Positions 5,122 to 9,047 of a DNA stretch of 9,047 bases are shown here, one piece after another; the first letter of the stretch is position 1, and each line of letters begins with the position of its first letter. Made by a program: the position numbers and the translations under genes. This stretch comes from Chloroflexota bacterium (lineage in GTDB: Bacteria > Chloroflexota > Dehalococcoidia > SZUA-161), in assembly GCA_030668425.1 (NCBI GenBank), contig DAOUTY010000059.1, forward strand, positions 1-9,047, given 5' to 3'. The notes below the pieces were generated by a model. The model saw only the letters and a list, made by a program, of their open reading frames with translations. It was not told the origin of the DNA and did not search any database.

Positions 5122-6153
5122 ATGATGGCAAACCTAGATACGATTTGGAAGCGTTTCCGCCCCGAGTTGGAGGCTGAACTGAGATATGTCGTGGGGAGAG
5201 CTTCTTTGCCCATGTATGACATGATGCGCTACCATATGGGATGGATCGACGAGTCCGGTCGAACTCAGAAAGACACGGCAGGCAAAAGGCTGCGCCCCAT
5301 CCTCTGCCTTATCGCCTGCCAGGCGCTCTGCGGACAGTACCGCCAAGCACTCCCCGTGGCAGCAGCCATAGAGCTGGTGCATAACTTCTCCCTTATACAT
5401 GATGACATCCAGGATTCCAGCACCGAGCGCAGAGGAAGACCGACCGTCTGGTACATTTGGGGTCAACCTCAGGCAATCAATGTTGGCGACTGCATGCACG
5501 CCCTGGCCCTATCGTCCCTGTTCCGGCTGGAGGAGACGGGTACCCCGCACTCCAAAATGGTGCGTACTGCCCGCATTATGGGCGAAGCCAGCCTCAACCT
5601 TTCCGAAGGCCAGTACCGCGACCTCAGTTACGAGAACCACCTTGACATCAAGATCAATGACTATCTATCAATGATCAGCGGCAAAACCGCTGCCCTCTTT
5701 CGCTGCTCCCTCGAAATCGGGGCAATTATGGCTACGGACAATGAATCGCAAATATCGCATCTGAGGAATTACGGACAGGCTTTGGGTATGACCTTCCAAG
5801 TCCACGACGATGTCTTGAGCATCTGGGGCGATGAGAAGACCACAGGTAAGTCTAGTGCCTCTGACATTCAATCGAAAAAAAAGACGCTGCCTGTGATCTA
5901 TGCACTGGAAAAGGCAAAAGGCGCAGATGGCAAGCGCTTACGGCAAATCTACCAGAAGGAGACGATCGATCGCGCTGACGTAGATGATGTGCTGCGCTTG
6001 CTAAACAAGACTGATGCCCTAGGCTATGCCCAGGAGATGAGCAAGAAATACTACCATGAGGCTCTTTCGGAATTGGACGCGGCGGACATCCCCCAGCCTG
6101 AAAAGGCTGACCTCCAGGAAATCGCTAAGTTTCTTCTCGAGCGCGAATACTGA
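5122..6153 (+). CDS. Trans-polyprenyl diphosphate synthase, probably geranylgeranyl diphosphate synthase type
   Basis: The enzyme adds isopentenyl diphosphate head-to-tail to allylic diphosphates, making C15-C20 or longer chains for lipid carriers, quinone tails or carotenoids. The 343-residue all-alpha protein shows GKRLRPIL (54-61), the first Asp-rich motif LIHDDIQD (91-98; Asp94, Asp95, Asp98) followed by RRGRPT, GQYRDL (163-168), SGKTAALF (186-193), and the second Asp motif QVHDDVLSIWGD (226-237) with GKSSASDIQSKKKTLP (242-257). Phe89 is five residues before the first motif, which has no two-residue insertion. By established rules this resembles archaeal type I GGPP synthases, so a C20 product is inferred. 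The second motif lacks the third Asp in the standard DDxxD position, as in a known bacterial subgroup with a WGD tail. Start: ATG 5122 or ATG 5125; neither has a clear ribosome binding site. Confidence 0.9.
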   Translation: MMANLDTIWKRFRPELEAELRYVVGRASLPMYDMMRYHMGWIDESGRTQKDTAGKRLRPILCLIACQALCGQYRQALPVAAAIELVHNFSLIHDDIQDSSTERRGRPTVWYIWGQPQAINVGDCMHALALSSLFRLEETGTPHSKMVRTARIMGEASLNLSEGQYRDLSYENHLDIKINDYLSMISGKTAALFRCSLEIGAIMATDNESQISHLRNYGQALGMTFQVHDDVLSIWGDEKTTGKSSASDIQSKKKTLPVIYALEKAKGADGKRLRQIYQKETIDRADVDDVLRLLNKTDALGYAQEMSKKYYHEALSELDAADIPQPEKADLQEIAKFLLEREY

Positions 6154-6154
6154 C

Positions 6155-6168
6155 CGCTAGAGTTAGCG
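6155..6168. other. Small hairpin after the prenyl synthase
   Basis: CGCTA (6155-6159) and TAGCG (6164-6168) form a perfect 5-bp stem with a GAGT loop, 2 nt after the stop codon. No T-run follows, so an intrinsic terminator is unlikely. AGTTAGC (6161-6167) is also complementary to GCTAACT (6228-6234), which lies just past the TATAAT box. Confidence 0.3.
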
Positions 6169-6196
6169 AAACCCATGCCCTCAATCCCCCACGATA

Positions 6197-6225
6197 TAGC
6201 ACTTTTACCTCAGTAGTTGTATAAT
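6197..6225 (+). promoter_or_regulatory. Promoter of the cooC-pgk-apgM operon (consensus -10)
   Basis: TATAAT at 6220-6225 is a perfect -10 box. The hexamer at 17-nt spacing (TAGCAC, 6197-6202) is a poor -35, so the promoter may need an activator or rely on the -10. Transcription would start near 6232, with a leader of about 44 nt before ATG 6276. Confidence 0.5.
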
Positions 6226-6260
6226 CAGCTAACTGTAGGCAACTGGATATTTACCGAACT

Positions 6261-6280
6261 CCAAGAAGACAGGAAATGCC
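6261..6280 (+). repeat. Copy 2 of the exact 20-bp direct repeat, spanning the cooC start codon
   Basis: Identical to 1095-1114. Here the ATG inside the repeat (6276-6278) is the cooC start. AGGAA abuts the ATG, too close for a normal Shine-Dalgarno; the AAGAAG part (6263-6268), 7 nt upstream, is the better-spaced purine run. Confidence 0.85.
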
Positions 6281-7055
6281 AAAACTGGCGATTACGGGAA
6301 AAGGTGGCGTAGGCAAAACCACTCTGGCCAGTGTCCTGGCTCGGCTCTACGCTGCCGATGGACATACTGTTTTAGCTATAGATGCTGACCCTGATGCCAA
6401 CCTGGGGGCAGCCCTCGGCATATCTGCAGAAGAACTGAGCCATATAACACCAATCGCACAACTGGAAGAGTTGATACATGAACGAACGGGAGGCCAGCCC
6501 GGCACGATTGGAGGCTTCTTCAAACTTAATCCAAAGGTCGATGACATTCCAGAGCGCTTCTCAGTTAATAGAGATGGCGTGAAGTTGCTTGTCATGGGCA
6601 CGGTGAAAAAGGGCGGCAGTGGCTGCATATGTCCGGAGAGCGCCCTGCTCAAGAGCTTGCTGACCCACCTTTTACTGAGAAGAGAAGAGGTGGTGATACT
6701 GGATATGGAAGCCGGTATCGAGCACCTGGGAAGAGGTACAGCATCAGCAGTAGACGCTTTCATATCGGTGGTAGAACCCGGCATGAGAAGTATTGACACA
6801 GCGCAAGCTGTAAGAAAGCTGGCCGAAGACATAGGTATCAAGAAGTGCTATGTCGTGGGCAATAAAATAACCGATGACGCAGACCGTCAGTTTATAACCA
6901 GCAACCTTCCCGATTTCGACGTCCTGGGATTTATCAGTCAAAACTCGAAGATCGTCGAGGCCGACCGTAAGGGTATAAGCCCCTACGATATCGACACGAA
7001 GATAGTTTCTGAGGTAAAGATAATAAAGGAACGGCTGGATGCTATCTCGGGGTGA
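6276..7055 (+). CDS. cooC: CooC-type carbon monoxide dehydrogenase maturation ATPase
   Basis: CooC is a MinD/SIMIBI-class ATPase that drives nickel insertion into the C-cluster of Ni-Fe CO dehydrogenase; the close relative AcsF serves acetyl-CoA synthase. The 259-residue cytoplasmic protein has the deviant Walker A GKGGVGKTT (8-16, signature Lys9, P-loop Lys14), AIDADPDANLG (34-44) as switch I, GGSGCICPESALL (113-125), whose Cys117-x-Cys119 matches the CooC metal-binding, dimer-bridging pair, and LDMEAGIEHLGRGT (142-155) as the Walker B/switch II region. The CxC within GSGCxCPE separates it from NifH, MinD and ParA. No CODH subunit is in the window, so a partner elsewhere is inferred. The start is ATG 6276, since the protein begins right at the first beta strand. 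Its stop TGA (7053-7055) lies 8 nt before the pgk ATG. Confidence 0.92.
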   Translation: MPKLAITGKGGVGKTTLASVLARLYAADGHTVLAIDADPDANLGAALGISAEELSHITPIAQLEELIHERTGGQPGTIGGFFKLNPKVDDIPERFSVNRDGVKLLVMGTVKKGGSGCICPESALLKSLLTHLLLRREEVVILDMEAGIEHLGRGTASAVDAFISVVEPGMRSIDTAQAVRKLAEDIGIKKCYVVGNKITDDADRQFITSNLPDFDVLGFISQNSKIVEADRKGISPYDIDTKIVSEVKIIKERLDAISG

Positions 7056-7063
7056 AGAACCCG

Positions 7064-8257
7064 ATGAAGAAGAAAACCATCCACGACGTCGAACTCAAAG
7101 GGAAGAAGATCCTGGTTAGAGTAGACTTCAATGTCCCTCTGGACGTGCAAACCCATGAGATCAGCAATGATAGCCGCATTCGAGCAGCGCTGCCTACTAT
7201 AAAGCACCTGATCGATGAAAGGAGCAAGGTGATCCTTTGCTCGCACTTGGGGCGTCCCAAAGGCAAAGTGGTCGAGGAACTGCGATTGGCTCCGGTGGCG
7301 AAGCGCCTCTCGGAACTCCTTGATTTGCCTGTAATAAGTGCGAAGGACTGTATAGGCCCTGAGGTAGAACAAGCGGTTTCTCGCCTCGAAGAGGGTGATG
7401 TTCTCCTGCTTGAGAACCTGCGTTTCCACCCCGAAGAGGAGAAAAATGACCCTGATTTTGCCAGGGCTCTTTCTCGATTGGCAGATATTTATGTGAACGA
7501 TGCTTTCGGTGCCGCCCATAGAGCTCATGCCTCCACGGTCAGCGTTGCCCAATACCTTCCTGCAGTCGCTGGTCTCCTTATGGAAAAAGAGATCGATTTC
7601 CTAAACAAAGCCTTGACTGACCCTGTTCCTCCTTTCGCAGCCATCACCGGTGGAGCTAAGGTGAGCGATAAACTGGGGCTTCTGGAGAACATCCTGGGGA
7701 AAGTCGACTATCTGCTCATCGGCGGCGGCATGTGTTGCACCTTCCTCAAGGCTCAAAACCACGATGTCGGTCAATCAAAGGTAGAGGATGACAAACTCGA
7801 CGTCGCCCGAGAGCTTATGGACAAAGCCGCCAAGGCGGGAGTAGAGCTGGTGCTGCCCGGCGATGTTGTCGTCGCTGATAGTTTCGCCAGCGGCGTACCT
7901 TATAAGATCGCATCCGTTTCTGAGATACCGGAAGGCTCTTATGTTATGGACATCGGCCCTCAGACCATCGAGAGATTTGCCACCGAACTCAGGAAATGCA
8001 AGACGGTCATCTGGAATGGCCCCATGGGGGTCTTCGAGTTCGCAGAGTTCCGGCACGGGACCGAGGCGATAGCGAAGCAACTGGCACAGCTTGAAGCCAC
8101 TACCATCCTCGGTGGCGGTTCTACTGCCGAGGCAGTCGATGAGCTCGGCCTAGCGGATAAAATGAGCCACGTCTCCACAGGTGGAGGAGCTACCCTTAAG
8201 TTCTTGGAAGGCAAAACATTGCCTGGGGTAGCAGTGTTGCAGGACAAAGAGAATTAG
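7064..8257 (+). CDS. pgk: Phosphoglycerate kinase
   Basis: Pgk transfers phosphate between 1,3-bisphosphoglycerate and ADP (reversibly), in glycolysis and gluconeogenesis, in the cytoplasm. From ATG 7064 it has 397 residues, the normal size. Motifs: RVDFNVPLD (19-27), SHLGRPKG (60-67), LRFHPEEEKND (119-129), VNDAFGAAHRAHAS (144-157), all in the 3-phosphoglycerate-binding N-domain; GGAKVSDKLGLL (196-207), WNGPMGVFE (317-325), GGGSTAEA (350-357) and STGGGA (371-376) in the nucleotide-binding C-domain. I prefer ATG 7064 over the in-frame GTG 7052 because GGTGA (7051-7055) is spaced 8 nt from it and the protein then starts like other family members (MKKKTIHDVELKGK). The GTG would overlap the cooC stop by 4 nt. 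Either way translation is probably coupled to cooC. apgM follows 12 nt later. Confidence 0.97.
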   Translation: MKKKTIHDVELKGKKILVRVDFNVPLDVQTHEISNDSRIRAALPTIKHLIDERSKVILCSHLGRPKGKVVEELRLAPVAKRLSELLDLPVISAKDCIGPEVEQAVSRLEEGDVLLLENLRFHPEEEKNDPDFARALSRLADIYVNDAFGAAHRAHASTVSVAQYLPAVAGLLMEKEIDFLNKALTDPVPPFAAITGGAKVSDKLGLLENILGKVDYLLIGGGMCCTFLKAQNHDVGQSKVEDDKLDVARELMDKAAKAGVELVLPGDVVVADSFASGVPYKIASVSEIPEGSYVMDIGPQTIERFATELRKCKTVIWNGPMGVFEFAEFRHGTEAIAKQLAQLEATTILGGGSTAEAVDELGLADKMSHVSTGGGATLKFLEGKTLPGVAVLQDKEN

Positions 8258-8269
8258 TTGGAAAAGGCG

Positions 8270-9047
8270 ATGTTAAGTCTAGATCAAATAAAGGACTTGT
8301 CGAGACAATCACCGTCAAAGATTGTGCTCCTGGTAATCGATGGCTTAGGTGGTCTGCCCAGACCTGATACTGGCAAGACAGAGCTCGAAACCGCTCACAC
8401 GCCCAACCTCGACCTCCTGGCAAGCGAGGGGGTCTGTGGCATGATCGACCCTGTGTCTCCAGGCATTACCCCAGGCAGTGCCCCGGGTCATCTTGCGCTC
8501 TTCGGCTATGATCCGCTTAGGTTCGCTATAGGGCGGGGGATACTGGAGGTTCTGGGCATCGACTTTGATGTAAAAGAGGAGGATGTGGCTGCCCGTGGGA
8601 ATTTCTGTACCATCGACCGGAATGGGCTCGTTACCGACCGCAGGGCAGGCCGCATCTCAAACGAAAAAAACGCTGAGTTGTGCAAAATCCTGGGCAACAT
8701 TGTGCTCAACGATGCCGAGCTTTATGTCATCCCTGTAAGAGAGCACCGCTTCGCAGTTGTATTTCGCGGTGACAAACTCTCGGGTGATGTCAGCGATTCC
8801 GATCCCCAGCAGGTGGGGCTGGCTCCACAGACTGTTGTTCCACTTTCACCAGCCGCAGAGAAAGTGGCCAAATTAGCCAACGAGTTTGCATCCAAGGCAA
8901 AGGTGATGCTGTCTGACAATCATCCTGCCAACATGGTGCTTCTACGCGGCTTCTCACAGTACCCGGACTTACCCACCATGGCTGATTTATATAAGCTGAA
9001 TGCTGCTGCTATCGCCGCTTACCCCATGTACCGAGGTTTGGCCAAGC
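8270..9047 (+). CDS. apgM: 2,3-bisphosphoglycerate-independent phosphoglycerate mutase, archaeal type (ApgM), partial at 3' edge
   Basis: ApgM interconverts 3- and 2-phosphoglycerate through a phosphoserine intermediate, using divalent metal ions, and follows Pgk in the pathway. The frame is open from 8270 to the window end (259 codons); family members have about 400, so the C-terminal metal-binding part is outside. Visible motifs: LLVIDGLGG (20-28, metal-binding Asp24 of the alkaline phosphatase superfamily), TAHTPNLDLLA (41-51), TPGSAPGHLALFGYDP (67-82) with the predicted catalytic Ser70, AIGRG (86-90), VTDRRAGRIS (121-130), SDNHPANM (215-222) and AYPMYRGLAK (250-259). It belongs to the ApgM branch, not GpmI or dPGM. 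The start ATG 8270 has GGAA 6 nt upstream; an in-frame TTG at 8258, directly after the pgk stop, is an alternative adding four residues. Confidence 0.93.
   Translation, partial: MLSLDQIKDLSRQSPSKIVLLVIDGLGGLPRPDTGKTELETAHTPNLDLLASEGVCGMIDPVSPGITPGSAPGHLALFGYDPLRFAIGRGILEVLGIDFDVKEEDVAARGNFCTIDRNGLVTDRRAGRISNEKNAELCKILGNIVLNDAELYVIPVREHRFAVVFRGDKLSGDVSDSDPQQVGLAPQTVVPLSPAAEKVAKLANEFASKAKVMLSDNHPANMVLLRGFSQYPDLPTMADLYKLNAAAIAAYPMYRGLAK

Noticed and set aside
6161..6234. 7-bp inverted repeat AGTTAGC / GCTAACT spanning the cooC promoter
   Set aside because: The arms are 60 nt apart and one arm also takes part in the local hairpin at 6155-6168; a 7-bp match at this distance is expected by chance fairly often.
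7052..7063. GTG 7052 as the pgk start (4-nt overlap with the cooC stop)
   Set aside because: ATG 7064 has a better-spaced GGTGA and gives the standard Pgk N-terminus; the GTG would add four unusual residues.
6983..7552. Long minus-strand open frame of 189 codons across the cooC-pgk junction
   Set aside because: It is antisense to two clearly conserved genes and shows no protein family features; it is a frame shadow.
7982..8000. Partial match to the 20-bp repeat region (ACCGAACTC and AGGAAATGC adjacent)
   Set aside because: It lies inside pgk in a conserved coding stretch, lacks the central 9-10 bases of the repeat context, and is not near a start codon, so it is likely chance.

Overview
The window (about 9 kb, roughly 50% GC, densely coded) is a housekeeping stretch of a bacterial chromosome. 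I see no mobile element, CRISPR array, tRNA or rRNA. The gene content suggests an anaerobic bacterium, plausibly Chloroflexota of the Dehalococcoidia type. This rests on an archaeal-type (ApgM) cofactor-independent phosphoglycerate mutase directly after pgk, a CooC-type nickel-insertion ATPase for CO dehydrogenase, an archaeal-looking short-type prenyl synthase, and frequent GTG/TTG starts. It is an inference; no marker gene here fixes the taxon.

Layout. Positions 1-353 (minus strand) hold the N-terminal part of GMP synthase (guaA), with an unusual extension of about 52 residues and a TTG start. A compact region (354-446) carries two overlapping, divergent sigma70-type promoters, one for guaA and one for the plus-strand genes, plus a perfect 6-bp inverted repeat around GAAA. 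Next come tsaC (447-1079, threonylcarbamoyl-AMP synthase for tRNA t6A) and an MFS exporter (1120-2337). A 334-nt gap without a convincing gene follows; it contains several collinear inverted repeats that could be a structured RNA or a terminator region. Then rpiB (2672-3109), dxs (3160-5046) and a trans-type polyprenyl diphosphate synthase (5122-6153) lie on the same strand. After a 122-nt gap with a consensus TATAAT box come cooC (6276-7055), pgk (7064-8257) and apgM (8270 to the window end), tightly packed and probably one operon.

Function. rpiB, dxs, pgk and apgM form a small central-carbon cluster. RpiB connects pentose phosphates, Pgk and ApgM run the triose part of glycolysis/gluconeogenesis, and Dxs condenses pyruvate with glyceraldehyde 3-phosphate to start the MEP pathway. 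Its C5 products are extended by the adjacent prenyl synthase. CooC points to a Ni-Fe carbon monoxide dehydrogenase elsewhere in the genome. Nothing in the coding content is a new system. The observations most worth checking are the interlocked guaA/tsaC promoters, a pentanucleotide repeat inside the guaA extension, an exact 20-bp repeat at two distant gene starts, and the structured gap at 2338-2671.
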